From Ralstonia sp. UBA689 (GTDB taxonomy: Bacteria; Pseudomonadota; Gammaproteobacteria; Burkholderiales; Burkholderiaceae), in contig NZ_DBMV01000004.1 in the NCBI RefSeq assembly GCF_002298975.1, positions 1 through 21,157 on the forward strand: 21,157 nucleotides of DNA, in the 5' to 3' direction. A program made the translations under genes and the position numbers. Each line of letters begins with the position of its first letter. The first letter of the stretch is position 1. Below, one piece after another: positions 6,022 to 15,251 of this stretch. The notes beneath the pieces are model-generated. The model was not told the DNA's origin, made no database searches, and saw nothing but the letters and a program-made list of their open reading frames with translations.

Positions 6022-7277
6022 TCGATGCGGTGGTTGTCGATGTCGAGCACCTCGATGCGCAGGGGCCCGATGTCGACGCTTTCGCTCTTCTTGGGAATGC
6101 GCTTGAGTGCGTAAATGACCAGCCCGGCGAGGGTTTCGACCTGATGCTCGCCGGGCAGGTCGTCGAGGTCGAAGGCGCGCTTGACGTCGCCGATGGGCGT
6201 GACACCGTCAACCAGGCATGAGCCGTCGTCGCGGCGCACGATCTGCTCGTCCTCGCCCAGGTAAAGGATGTCGCCCATCACCGCGCCGACGAGGTCGTCC
6301 AGCGTGACCACGCCCACCACCAGGCCGTATTCGTTGATCACCGCACCAAAACTCTGGTGCATCTCGCGAAAGCGCGTGAGCACCTGCGACAGGTTGAGCG
6401 TATCGGGCAGCACCAGCAGGTTCTTGTCGTAGTGCTTACCGAGGTTGCGGATCACGGCGGAGGACTCTTCCGACAGGATCTGCTGCAGGATGACCTTGGA
6501 GGCGATGAAGCCGAGCACCGAGTCGATGTCGTCGCGGCAGACGAGATATTCCGCATGTGGCTGCGCGATGATCTTCAGCTTGATGGATTCCAGCGGCTCG
6601 TCGATGGTGAAGTAGACGACCTCGTCGCGCACGGTCATCACCGAGGTGACGGTCCGTGATTCCAGCTCGAACACGTTCTCGATGACGGCCAGCTCGTGCT
6701 TGCGCAGCACGCCGGCCTCCGCGCCGGCGCCCACCATGGCGGTGATGTCTTCGGTGGTGATCTGCTCGACGCGGTGCGTGGGCACGCCAAAGAGCTTCAG
6801 AAACAGATCCGCCGCGCCGTTAAACAGCCACACCACCGGCCGCAGCACGCGCAGGCACGTTCGCATCGGTCCGATGATGCCCAAGGCGCAGCGCTCGGGG
6901 TAGAGCACCGCGAGGCGCTTGGGCAGCAGGTCGGCAAACAGGATGAACACGCTCGTCACGATGATGAAGCCGGCGATGTTGGCGACGCGCTCGGCGCGGG
7001 CGGCCGGCAGCCAGTCGCCCAGCCACGTGGCCAGCGGCCCAGAGACCTGGCTGTCGCCGATGATGCCGGCAAGGATGGCCACCGCGTTCACGCCGATCTG
7101 CACGATGGTGAAGAAGTTGCCGGGCGTGTCCTTGAGCTGCAGTACGTGCTGGGCGCGGGCGTCGCCATCGTCGGATAGCGTCTGCAGGCGGACGCGGCGC
7201 GAGGCCGTCAGGGCGATCTCGGAGGCGGAAAAGAAGGCGCTGATCAGGATGAGCGCTATGAGGGTGACGGCGGGCAT
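5949..7277 (-). CDS. ytfL: CNNM/CorC (HlyC/CorC) family transporter, YtfL/PaeA-like
   Basis: The product is a 442-aa inner-membrane protein with the architecture of E. coli YtfL (PaeA). An N-terminal CNNM/DUF21 membrane domain covers about residues 1-185 (ISAFFSASEIALTASRR, GNFFTIVQIGVNAVAILAG, ILFADLLPKR). A CBS pair follows (about 200-330; VFELESRTVTSVMT, INEYGLVVGVVTLDDL), then a C-terminal CorC/HlyC domain (about 345-425; VDIGPLRIEVLDIDNHRIDQLLV). In enterobacteria YtfL/PaeA exports putrescine and cadaverine; other family members handle Mg2+ or Co2+. The assignment rests on near end-to-end resemblance remembered from the E. coli protein. ATG 7277 is chosen because it aligns with the E. 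coli start; ATG 7355 would add 26 polar residues. Neither has a strong Shine-Dalgarno. The gene is divergent from the pel operon and convergent with the CMD gene. Confidence 0.85.
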   Translation of the reverse strand: MPAVTLIALILISAFFSASEIALTASRRVRLQTLSDDGDARAQHVLQLKDTPGNFFTIVQIGVNAVAILAGIIGDSQVSGPLATWLGDWLPAARAERVANIAGFIIVTSVFILFADLLPKRLAVLYPERCALGIIGPMRTCLRVLRPVVWLFNGAADLFLKLFGVPTHRVEQITTEDITAMVGAGAEAGVLRKHELAVIENVFELESRTVTSVMTVRDEVVYFTIDEPLESIKLKIIAQPHAEYLVCRDDIDSVLGFIASKVILQQILSEESSAVIRNLGKHYDKNLLVLPDTLNLSQVLTRFREMHQSFGAVINEYGLVVGVVTLDDLVGAVMGDILYLGEDEQIVRRDDGSCLVDGVTPIGDVKRAFDLDDLPGEHQVETLAGLVIYALKRIPKKSESVDIGPLRIEVLDIDNHRIDQLLVSRRTGESDSAPAGAPPSAS

Positions 7278-7655
7278 GACGGCGGGGCGGGCGCGCGGTT
7301 GTGCCGTAGCCGTCGCGCTGCCGCTCGGAATGGGAATGTGGCTTCGGCTGATCATGGTGCAGCGCCGATCGCTTTGTCAAACCGCAACAGGTGGAGCTCA
7401 CCCGAAAGAATTGTCTATGCCCCAGCGTGGGGCTTGGTCATCGAAAAAGTGGTTTGCAGCGTACCCGCGCCATCGGCGATACTTGCACCTTCGGACCATA
7501 CTGCCTCGGTTTGCCTTGCGGGGCCTGCGTTTGCAGGCGGCAATCCAGAAAAAAGACAGATGTTCCGCAGGGCGTAAGCATAGTAGGCGCCCACTTCTCA
7601 GTGCCGGCGCAGATCGGCCTAACGCGTGCACACAGTTGCGCAGGAGTGGAAGGTC
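7278..7655. other. Divergent spacer upstream of the pel operon
   Basis: This 378-base gap must hold the pel promoter and the ytfL promoter. I see no gene with a ribosome binding site in it. The most promoter-like plus-strand pair is TTGCAG (7454-7459) and GATACT (7478-7483) with an 18-base spacer, which would give a leader of about 165 bases. No riboswitch fold or clear operator could be recognised, and the promoter call is weak. Confidence 0.35.
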
Positions 7656-10601
7656 ATGTTGGTTCTCAGCCGTTCACAGCGGCGCACCGGGGGGAAACGG
7701 GGGAATACGGCAGGGACGATCGGACGACTGGCGGCGCTCTTTGCGGCGGCCATGGTGTCGATGCCTTGTGTGACGCTTGCTCAACAAGCGCCTGCCACCA
7801 CCGGTTCAGGTGCGTCAGGAGTTGCATCTTCCATCTCGGCCAGCGCGCCGAACATCGCGTGGTACTACGGCGACAAACCGCCCGTGGCACAGTTGCGCGC
7901 CTTCGATGCGGTGGTGGTCGAGCCGGACCACGGTTTCGATCCGTCTCAGTTCAAGACACCCAAGACGCAGTGGTATGCCTACGTGAGCGTGGGCGAGGTC
8001 ACGCCCGCTCGCCGCTGGTACAAGAATTTGCCCAAGGCGTGGCTGTCCGGGCGCAACGACGCCTGGGCCTCGCGTGTGGTCGATCAGGCCCAGCCCGAGT
8101 GGCCGGCCTTTTATGTCGATCACGTGATCAAGCCGCTGTGGGACAAGGGCTATCGGGGCTTCTTCCTCGATACGCTGGATTCGTACCAGATCGTCGCCAA
8201 GGACGATGCCGCGCGCGCGGCGCAGGAAGCTGGCATGGTGCGCGCAATCCGGGCAATCAAGGCGCGCTATCCGGAGGCGAAGCTGATCTTCAATCGCGGT
8301 TACGAGATCCTGCCGCAGGTGCATGATCTGGCGTATGCGGTGGCGTTTGAATCGTTGTATCGAGGCTGGGATCAGGGCGCCAAGCAGTACAAGGAAGTGA
8401 GCGACGCCGACCGCGAATGGCTGATGGGCCAGGCGCGCAAGATCCGCGACGAATACCATCTGCCCGTGATCGCCATCGATTACTGCCCGCCGGCGGACCG
8501 CACCTGCGCGCGTGAGACAGCCAAGCGCATCAAGGCGCAGGGGCTGGTTCCGTACGTGACCGATCCGGAGTTGTCGACCATTGGCGTGGGCCGTATCGAG
8601 GTGCTGCCGCGCAAGGTGCTGATCCTGCAGGATCGCGACCCGCGCGCCACCATCGACACCAGCGAGGGCGTGCGTTTTGTCGCCATGCCGCTCAACTTTC
8701 TCGGCTACGACGTCGAGTACGCCGACATCAACAAGCCTTTGCCCGCCACCGTGCCGCCCGACCGCTACGCCGGCGTGGTGGTGTGGGTCAACACCAGCCC
8801 GATCAAGCAGGTGGCCGCGCTCTCGTCGTGGGTGCGGCAGCGCATCCATGACGGCGTACACATCGCCTTCATGAACCAGTTCGGCCTGCCGGTGGACGCC
8901 AGCATGGCCGACATGTTCAAGCTGCAGCTCGTGCGCGGGCGCGCCAACGGGCCGCTGACCGTGGTGTCGCAAGACAAGATCATGGGCTTCGAGATGGCGC
9001 CGCAGCCAGAGCGCCGCGAGGCCCAGCCGATCCTGGTCGAAGGCCATGGCCAATCGCTGTTGCGCCTGAAGTCGGGCAACTTCGAGTTCGACGCCGCCGC
9101 CATCACCGACTGGGGTGGCTATGTGCTGAACCCATATGCGGTGTTCTCGATGGATACCGTCGAGCAGGCCCGCTGGGTGGTGCAGCCCATCGAATTCCTG
9201 CGCCGCGCGCTGGCGTTGCCCAACATGCCGATTCCCGACGTGACCACCGAGAACGGCCGCCGCCTGATGCTCGTGCACGTCGATGGCGACGGCTTTGCCT
9301 CGCGCGCCGAGTTTCCCGGCCCGGAATACTCGGGCGAGGCGCTGCTGCAGGATGTCTGGGAGAAGTACCGCATCCCGACCACGCTGTCGGTCATCGAGGG
9401 GGAGGTGGGCGCCAGCGGCCTGTATCCGAAGCTGACGCCGCGCCTGGAGGCCATCGCCCGCAAGATGTTCGCGCTGCCTTACGTTGAGCTGGGCACGCAT
9501 ACCTATTCGCACCCGTTCGACTGGAGCCGCACGGTGCCGGGCACCGCCCCGGGCGGTCCGGGCGCGGATCGGGGAGGCGGTGACACAGCCTTCGCGCTGT
9601 CCATTCCCGGTTACAAGTTCAGCCTCGACCGGGAGATTGGCGGGTCCATCGGCTACATCAACGAGCGTCTGGCGCCGCCGGGCAAGCGCGTGAAGATCCT
9701 GCAATGGTCGGGCGACTGCCAGCCGCCCGAAGTGGCCGTGCGCATGGCCCAGGATGCAGGCGTGCTCAACATCAACGGCGGCGATACGACCATCACGCGC
9801 AGCTCGCCGTCATGGACGGACATTGCGCCGCTGGGCATCGACAAGGGGCCGGGCGCTTACCAGGTGTTTGCGCCCAATCAGAACGAAAACGTCTATACCA
9901 ATGACTGGACAGGGCCGTTCTACGGTTTCGATCGGCTGATTGAAACGCTGCAGATGACCGATACTCCGTATCGGTTCAAGCCCATCAATATCTACTACCA
10001 CATGTACTCCGGTACCAAGCTCGCGTCGCTCAAGGCCTTGAAGAAGGTCTACGACTACGCGCTCTCGCAGCCAGTGTTTCCGATCTACTCGACCGAATAC
10101 GTGGTCAAGGTGCTGGACTTTCGCGACATGGCCATCGCCCGCGAAAGTGGCACCCCCGGCGACGCCAACGGCGACACCTGGGTCGTGCGCGGTAACGGAG
10201 ATTTGCGCGAACTGCGCTGGATGGCGCCCGGCACGCCGCGCCTGGCCGATGCGCAGGGCGTGGCGGGTTATGGGCAGGCTGCGGGTGGCCTCTATATCCA
10301 CCTCGACGATGGTGCGGCGCGCTTTATCGTCGCACCCGAGACAGCATCGGCCAAGCCGGCGTACATTGCGGAAGCCGCGGCCTTTGTGCGCAACTTCGAG
10401 CGCAGCGGCAACGGCATGACGTTCGAGGCGGGCGGTTATTACAAGCCGTTCGTGCGCCTGGCCGATGCCGGCGCATGCCGTGTGCAGGTCAACGGCAGCC
10501 CAGCGCGTGCCGCCCGCGCACAAGACAACACCTTGCGTGTCGACCTGACTGGAACCGCCGCACAAACCGTGAGCTATCAACGTATCGATGTGGTCTGCTG
10601 A
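7656..10601 (+). CDS. pelA: PelA, periplasmic Pel polysaccharide deacetylase/glycoside hydrolase
   Basis: The product is 981 aa (P. aeruginosa PelA is about 950). An Arg/Lys-rich start and hydrophobic core near residues 28-48 form a Sec signal ending about TLAQ. Residues about 70-320 form the TIM-barrel hydrolase domain, with E232 in AFESLYRGWDQG at the place of the P. aeruginosa catalytic Glu. Residues about 535-840 hold the NodB-like carbohydrate-esterase domain. D543 and D545 (HVDGDGF) and H615 and H619 (GTHTYSHPF) match the metal-binding and catalytic set, with the same 72-residue separation as in P. aeruginosa. The protein deacetylates and trims the GalNAc-rich Pel polymer in the periplasm. 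ATG 7656 follows CAGGAG; GTG 7626 is also open. First gene of the operon, overlapping pelB by 14 bases. All key residues are intact. Confidence 0.95.
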   Translation: MLVLSRSQRRTGGKRGNTAGTIGRLAALFAAAMVSMPCVTLAQQAPATTGSGASGVASSISASAPNIAWYYGDKPPVAQLRAFDAVVVEPDHGFDPSQFKTPKTQWYAYVSVGEVTPARRWYKNLPKAWLSGRNDAWASRVVDQAQPEWPAFYVDHVIKPLWDKGYRGFFLDTLDSYQIVAKDDAARAAQEAGMVRAIRAIKARYPEAKLIFNRGYEILPQVHDLAYAVAFESLYRGWDQGAKQYKEVSDADREWLMGQARKIRDEYHLPVIAIDYCPPADRTCARETAKRIKAQGLVPYVTDPELSTIGVGRIEVLPRKVLILQDRDPRATIDTSEGVRFVAMPLNFLGYDVEYADINKPLPATVPPDRYAGVVVWVNTSPIKQVAALSSWVRQRIHDGVHIAFMNQFGLPVDASMADMFKLQLVRGRANGPLTVVSQDKIMGFEMAPQPERREAQPILVEGHGQSLLRLKSGNFEFDAAAITDWGGYVLNPYAVFSMDTVEQARWVVQPIEFLRRALALPNMPIPDVTTENGRRLMLVHVDGDGFASRAEFPGPEYSGEALLQDVWEKYRIPTTLSVIEGEVGASGLYPKLTPRLEAIARKMFALPYVELGTHTYSHPFDWSRTVPGTAPGGPGADRGGGDTAFALSIPGYKFSLDREIGGSIGYINERLAPPGKRVKILQWSGDCQPPEVAVRMAQDAGVLNINGGDTTITRSSPSWTDIAPLGIDKGPGAYQVFAPNQNENVYTNDWTGPFYGFDRLIETLQMTDTPYRFKPINIYYHMYSGTKLASLKALKKVYDYALSQPVFPIYSTEYVVKVLDFRDMAIARESGTPGDANGDTWVVRGNGDLRELRWMAPGTPRLADAQGVAGYGQAAGGLYIHLDDGAARFIVAPETASAKPAYIAEAAAFVRNFERSGNGMTFEAGGYYKPFVRLADAGACRVQVNGSPARAARAQDNTLRVDLTGTAAQTVSYQRIDVVC

Positions 10602-13600
10602 CCTGACACCGCGTGAACGGCTGTTGCCGGCCTGGCTGATCGGCACGCTTGGCGCGCTGATCGGGCTGGCGCTCGCCCTGATGTTTCCGCGCGAGCGTCT
10701 GGAGGCGCGCCTGCTCGAAGGCGGGAAGGTCGATGCGCTGTCGGTGGCTTACCTGGAAGCCTGGCTGCGCGTGCGCCCGAACGACGGCGAGTTCCTCAGC
10801 GTGCTGGCGGCCCAGTACGTGCGCACCGGCCGCCTGGAAGACGCCGAGGCCATGGTGGCCCGCATGCGCGCGCTGCACGACAAGTCGCTCGACCGCGAAG
10901 CGTTGCTGCTTGACATCGCCATCCGCGAGCAGCGCGCCTATGCGCTGCAGCCGAAAGACCCGCAACGCGCGGCCATGCTGGAGGATCTGCGCGGCCTGCT
11001 CAAGCAAGCCCTCGATTACCGCTGGACGGCGTCCGAGCTGGAAATCCTGGCCACCAAGGCGCGCGCGCTGGACCAGGGCGCTATTGCCGTGCAGTTCTAC
11101 CAGCGCCTGGCCAGGCAGGACGTGGCACGTGCCTCGCAGTGGCAGGCGCGCACCGCCGAGATTGCGCTGGGCGTGGGCGAATACCGCGCAGCGGCGGCGG
11201 CCAATTTTGCCGCACAGGATGCCGCCAAGTCGCTCGACGAGCAGCGCCGTTACTTCATCGCCGGGCTCAAGGCGCTGCAAAGCGGCAACCTGCTCGACGA
11301 CGCCATGACCGAAGCGCAGCGCCGCGTCGGCCCGTTGATCGACGATACCGAAACGCTGCGCTTCCTCACGCGCTTGGCCATGGCCTGCAACCGCCCCGAC
11401 CTGGCGGATCAATACGCGCGCCGTCTGCTGCATCTGTCGTGGCATCGGACGGAGGAAGGCGTGGCCCTGGCAGCCCTGGCGGCCGATGGCGCGCGTCATG
11501 ACTGGGCATTTGCCGGCCGGCCGGAGCCCCTGCCGTCGCCGGCAGACGTGGTGTTCATGGATGGTCCGGAAGGCTTGGCCCGTCGCGAGCGCCACGCCGC
11601 ACGCATCCGCCACGTTGCCGACAAGGCTGGCGATGCCGGCGCTTCGTCCTCGCAGCCGACCGGTGCCCAGGCCATCGTGCGCGGCATCGCGCCGTTCAAT
11701 GCCGAGGATTACGATCTCGCCTACCGCGTCTTCATGGGCAGCGGCAACCTGAACGACGCCATGCGCGTGGCCGAGGCAGCCGTGCGCCAGCGCCCCGACC
11801 TGAAGATCTGGACCGAGCGTGCCGCGCAGGTGGCCGAATGGAACCGCCAGCCGATGGCGGCGCTGAACTATTGGCTGGCCTACGCACAATCGACCGGCGA
11901 CGAGGCAGCCTGGCACAACGTGCTGCGCCTGGCGCCCGCACTCAACGAAGACCACGCCTACCTGGCTGCGCTGCGCTACCAGGCCAGCCGCCAGCCCGGC
12001 GACATGAAGCTGCTGGACCAGATCATCGCGGCCTACGAACGCCTGGGCGAGCCGGTGGAAGGACTGGCGTATCTGAGCAGCATCGCGCGTGGGCCGCACC
12101 GGCAGGCCGTCCTTGAGCGCTACGCCATGCTGGCCGAACGCGCCGGCAAGGACGACCAGGCTTACGAGACCTACGTGCGCCTGCAACAGGAATTCGGCCC
12201 CAATGCGCAGTACGCGCTCAAGCTCGCCAATATCCTGTACGTGCGCGGCAAGTTCGAACAGGCGCTCGCCGCCATGCAGGCAGCCACCAAGGCAGCCACG
12301 CCGACGGACGATCTGTACTGGCGCACCTTCGCCCAGCTTGCCCGCCTGAACCAGCGCGACGACCTGGCGCGCGAGGCGTACCGCCAGTTGCTGAGTGGCG
12401 GCACGGCCGAGCCCGACGACCTGACGTCGATGATCGACTTCTACGACGCCAGCCCCATCGACGCCGGCCGCCTGGCCGAACTGGCCTTCCGCAAGGACGG
12501 CACGATGGTCCACCTGCAGCAGGCCATCTATTACTACACGCGCGCGCGCGCTTTCCGCCGCATCGACGGCTTGCTCGCTTCGCTCACACCGGCGCAGCGC
12601 AAAGCTGCCGAGCAATCCGCCGGCGTGCTGGGCGCCCGTGCCGAGTACTACCGCCAAAGCGGCCAGTGGGATGCCGCCATGCGCGACCTGCGCCGCGCCG
12701 TCACGTTGCCGGATGCCGGCAGTGACGTGAAGGCGGCCTTCCTGTGGGGCCTGCTCGACTCTGGGCAGAACGCTGAGTTGAAGCGCGCCCTGGCCCTGTG
12801 GCGTGGCGAAGCCGAAAACGATTCCGCCTACTGGGGCGCCTATGCCGCCGCCGGCCTGCAACTGTTCGACGCCAACCTCGCGTTGCGTTTCCTGGGCCGC
12901 CAGGGCAAATCGATGCAGACCGATCCGCTCTGGCTGCTGGCCTACGCCGATGCGCGCGAGATGGCCGGCCAGGCCGATGCCGCCTGGGGCCTGCGTCGCG
13001 AGGCCTGGTGGCTGCTGTGGCGTGCCGAGGGTGCCGACGCTGCCGGCGCAAAGGACAAGACCAAGGCGCCTGCGGGCCGCCGCGTCGGTACGCGCGTCAC
13101 CGTGGGCGACAACGACGCCGTGCCGCTGGAAGAAGAGGCCCGCACCGAACTGCGGGCCCGGCGCGTGGCGCTGGCGCAAACGTTCAGCTCGGGCGACCTG
13201 TCGCAGCGCCTGCTGATCGAGCTGCTGCGCGACGACCGCCGTGCCACCAAGGAAGCACGCGAGGGCGGCCGTTCCGCCACGGATCAATCCGAGCTGGGCG
13301 ACATCGATACGCTGCCTCCCGAGCCGCCAGAAACACCGTCCGACAAGCGCAAGCCGGCGCGTGTGAGCGACCAACTCGTCTCCGCCGTCGCCAAGGAGGC
13401 GGCGCTCGGCTGGGCGTTGTCGCAGGAGGCGAACGACCTGGCGCGTGCCTGGCTGCTGCAGCAATACGCGCGCCGCATGACGCGCCCGGCCTATGCCGAA
13501 ATCTCCATCGCCCTGGCCGAGCACGATCTGCAGACGCTCAACCGCCTGCTGGACGACACGCCCGACCGTATCCCGCTGTACAGCCGCATCGATGCGAACG

Positions 13601-14631
13601 TGATGACAGACCGCCTGGGCGAGGCGCAGCGCCTGTCGTTTGAAGGCCTGAGCACGGCGCCCGACGACGACCAGCTCCACGGGCGTGTGCAAGAGACGCT
13701 GCTGACCAATGCCCAGGCACTGGAGCCGCGCGAGACGTGGTTCAAGCAGGCACCGCTGACCTACTTCGAGAGCAGCGCCGCAGCCGGCATCCGCCTGACC
13801 GACCACTACAGCATGCTGTTGCGCGCCACCCAGCGCAACCAGCGCTCGACCGACGACACGCAGCTCACGGGCGTGCCCGCGCAGGACCGCAGCGTCGACT
13901 GGATCTCGCAGTACCAGACGCAGAACACGCAGTGGAAGGGCACGGTGGGCTGGCGCCAGGGGCTGGCCTCGCTCACTGCGTTCCGGCTGGACGGGCTGCT
14001 CGGGCAGGCCGGGCCGGTGGGCACCGAGCTGTCGATCGGCCGCAACCAGCCGGCCAATGAAACGCCGCAACTGCGTGTGGGCGGCGTCAAGGATCTCTTC
14101 TCGATCGGCAACAACTGGCGCCTGACGCAAAACGAATACGTGCGCGCCCGTGTGGAGGGCGACCGCTTCTATGGGCAGGATCGCTCGTTCCTGGGCAGCG
14201 GCATGGTCTTCGACGGCGAGATCGGCCACCGCTTCCGCGTGGAATATCCTGACTACACGATCCGCGTGGTCGGCACGTACGCACGCTATAACGCTTCGGG
14301 CACGGTCAGCCCCTTGATGGCGCGCCTGTTGCCGGCTGGCGCCGCGCCGGATGTCGAGCAGATCATGCCGCGCTCGTTCATGCAGTTCGGCATGCTGTTC
14401 GGCTTCGGTACGGACTATCTTGATCGCTATACCCGTGCCTGGCGGCCGTTCATGGATGTGGGCGTGCTGCACGACAACCGCGAAGGGTGGGGTACGCAGG
14501 TTCAGCTCGGGGTGGCGGGCAGCGTGTTCGGCAACGACCATCTGGCGCTGTACATCGAGCATCAATCGATCACGCGGTCGGGGACTGCGCCGCTGACGGA
14601 AATCGGCCTGCGCTACCGCTGGCTGTACTGA
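10588..14631 (+). CDS. pelB: PelB, TPR scaffold and outer-membrane export porin
   Basis: The product is 1347 aa, longer than the roughly 1190 aa of P. aeruginosa PelB. One N-terminal membrane helix (about residues 12-32) anchors a long alpha-helical TPR region (about 45-800, rich in Ala/Leu/Arg helical pairs such as YLEAWLRVRPNDGEF). A charged, low-complexity stretch (about 815-935) contains KDKTKAPAG, EEEART and LPPEPPETPSDKRK. More helices follow, then a C-terminal beta barrel (about 1056-1347) ending in RYRWLY. In the Pel system the barrel passes the polymer through the outer membrane and the TPRs bind PelA in the periplasm. ATG 10588 lies inside the end of pelA, so translation is probably coupled. 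The extra length comes mainly from the TPR/linker part, by inference. Confidence 0.93.
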   Translation: MWSADLTPRERLLPAWLIGTLGALIGLALALMFPRERLEARLLEGGKVDALSVAYLEAWLRVRPNDGEFLSVLAAQYVRTGRLEDAEAMVARMRALHDKSLDREALLLDIAIREQRAYALQPKDPQRAAMLEDLRGLLKQALDYRWTASELEILATKARALDQGAIAVQFYQRLARQDVARASQWQARTAEIALGVGEYRAAAAANFAAQDAAKSLDEQRRYFIAGLKALQSGNLLDDAMTEAQRRVGPLIDDTETLRFLTRLAMACNRPDLADQYARRLLHLSWHRTEEGVALAALAADGARHDWAFAGRPEPLPSPADVVFMDGPEGLARRERHAARIRHVADKAGDAGASSSQPTGAQAIVRGIAPFNAEDYDLAYRVFMGSGNLNDAMRVAEAAVRQRPDLKIWTERAAQVAEWNRQPMAALNYWLAYAQSTGDEAAWHNVLRLAPALNEDHAYLAALRYQASRQPGDMKLLDQIIAAYERLGEPVEGLAYLSSIARGPHRQAVLERYAMLAERAGKDDQAYETYVRLQQEFGPNAQYALKLANILYVRGKFEQALAAMQAATKAATPTDDLYWRTFAQLARLNQRDDLAREAYRQLLSGGTAEPDDLTSMIDFYDASPIDAGRLAELAFRKDGTMVHLQQAIYYYTRARAFRRIDGLLASLTPAQRKAAEQSAGVLGARAEYYRQSGQWDAAMRDLRRAVTLPDAGSDVKAAFLWGLLDSGQNAELKRALALWRGEAENDSAYWGAYAAAGLQLFDANLALRFLGRQGKSMQTDPLWLLAYADAREMAGQADAAWGLRREAWWLLWRAEGADAAGAKDKTKAPAGRRVGTRVTVGDNDAVPLEEEARTELRARRVALAQTFSSGDLSQRLLIELLRDDRRATKEAREGGRSATDQSELGDIDTLPPEPPETPSDKRKPARVSDQLVSAVAKEAALGWALSQEANDLARAWLLQQYARRMTRPAYAEISIALAEHDLQTLNRLLDDTPDRIPLYSRIDANVMTDRLGEAQRLSFEGLSTAPDDDQLHGRVQETLLTNAQALEPRETWFKQAPLTYFESSAAAGIRLTDHYSMLLRATQRNQRSTDDTQLTGVPAQDRSVDWISQYQTQNTQWKGTVGWRQGLASLTAFRLDGLLGQAGPVGTELSIGRNQPANETPQLRVGGVKDLFSIGNNWRLTQNEYVRARVEGDRFYGQDRSFLGSGMVFDGEIGHRFRVEYPDYTIRVVGTYARYNASGTVSPLMARLLPAGAAPDVEQIMPRSFMQFGMLFGFGTDYLDRYTRAWRPFMDVGVLHDNREGWGTQVQLGVAGSVFGNDHLALYIEHQSITRSGTAPLTEIGLRYRWLY

Positions 14632-14666
14632 CAAGAGACACAACAAAAGAACGGGGAAAGCACGAC

Positions 14667-15251
14667 ATGAAGAACATTCTGGAGAAACCGATGACATCGT
14701 TGCTCGACAAGATGAAGGCCGGCCGCCGCCGCTGGCTCGCCGCCGCTGCGGGCGTCGGCATGGTGCTCGCGTTGTCCGCCTGCGCGGTGGTCGACAGCGG
14801 CCGTGCGCCGGCAACCAGTGCGTCGGACGCGTGGGTGGTCCTGCCCATCGTCAACTACACTGAGACGCCGCAGGCCGGCATGCGCGCCGAAACCATCGCC
14901 GCGAGCATCCTGAAGGCGCGCGGCTTTACCAACCTCAAGCAGTATCCGGCCAACCTGAACAGTGAATCGCTGTTCGAGCCGGCCGAGCGCGAGGCCGTGG
15001 CCCGTGCACTGGACTGGGCGCGCGGCGAGAAAGCCCGCTACGCCCTGACCGGCGCGGTGGACGAGTGGCGCTACAAGGTGGGCGTGGACGGCGAGCCCGC
15101 CGTCGGCATCACGCTGCAGGTGATCGACGTGCAGAGCGGCAACGTGATCTGGAGCGCCGCCGGCAGCCGCACCGGCTGGAGCCGCGATGCCGTGTCGGCC
15201 GTGGCGCAGAAGCTGCTGCGCGAGTTGCTTTCGCCGCTGGGCCGGGGCTGA
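14667..15251 (+). CDS. pelC: PelC, outer-membrane lipoprotein
   Basis: The product is 194 aa with a lipoprotein signal: a basic stretch KAGRRR, a hydrophobic core and lipobox LSAC with the lipidated Cys at residue 39. The mature part (VVLPIVNYTETPQAGMRAE, then ARYALTGAVDEWRYKVG and GNVIWSAAGSRTGWSRD) is typical of PelC. PelC forms a dodecameric ring on the inner face of the outer membrane that funnels the cationic polymer to PelB. Two starts are possible: ATG 14667, preceded by a loose GGGGAAAG, or ATG 14691, preceded by GGAG at 6 bases (186 aa, Cys 31). The second has the better ribosome binding site and a more normal signal length, so the true start may be there. It follows pelB after 35 bases and overlaps pelD by one base. 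Confidence 0.92.
   Translation: MKNILEKPMTSLLDKMKAGRRRWLAAAAGVGMVLALSACAVVDSGRAPATSASDAWVVLPIVNYTETPQAGMRAETIAASILKARGFTNLKQYPANLNSESLFEPAEREAVARALDWARGEKARYALTGAVDEWRYKVGVDGEPAVGITLQVIDVQSGNVIWSAAGSRTGWSRDAVSAVAQKLLRELLSPLGRG

Noticed and set aside
7278..7655. Possible c-di-GMP riboswitch upstream of pelA
   Set aside because: No conserved riboswitch core or aptamer-like pairing was recognised; only a weak promoter-like pair is present.
7391..8326. 311-codon plus-strand frame at the start of pelA
   Set aside because: It overlaps the pelA coding region in another frame, has no ribosome binding site and an atypical Arg/Gly/Ala composition.
10489..14814. 1441-codon open frame on the minus strand opposite pelB
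   Set aside because: It mirrors pelB almost exactly, has no ribosome binding site or recognisable domain, and its His/Arg/Ala/Gln-rich product is typical of the antisense frame of a GC-rich gene.
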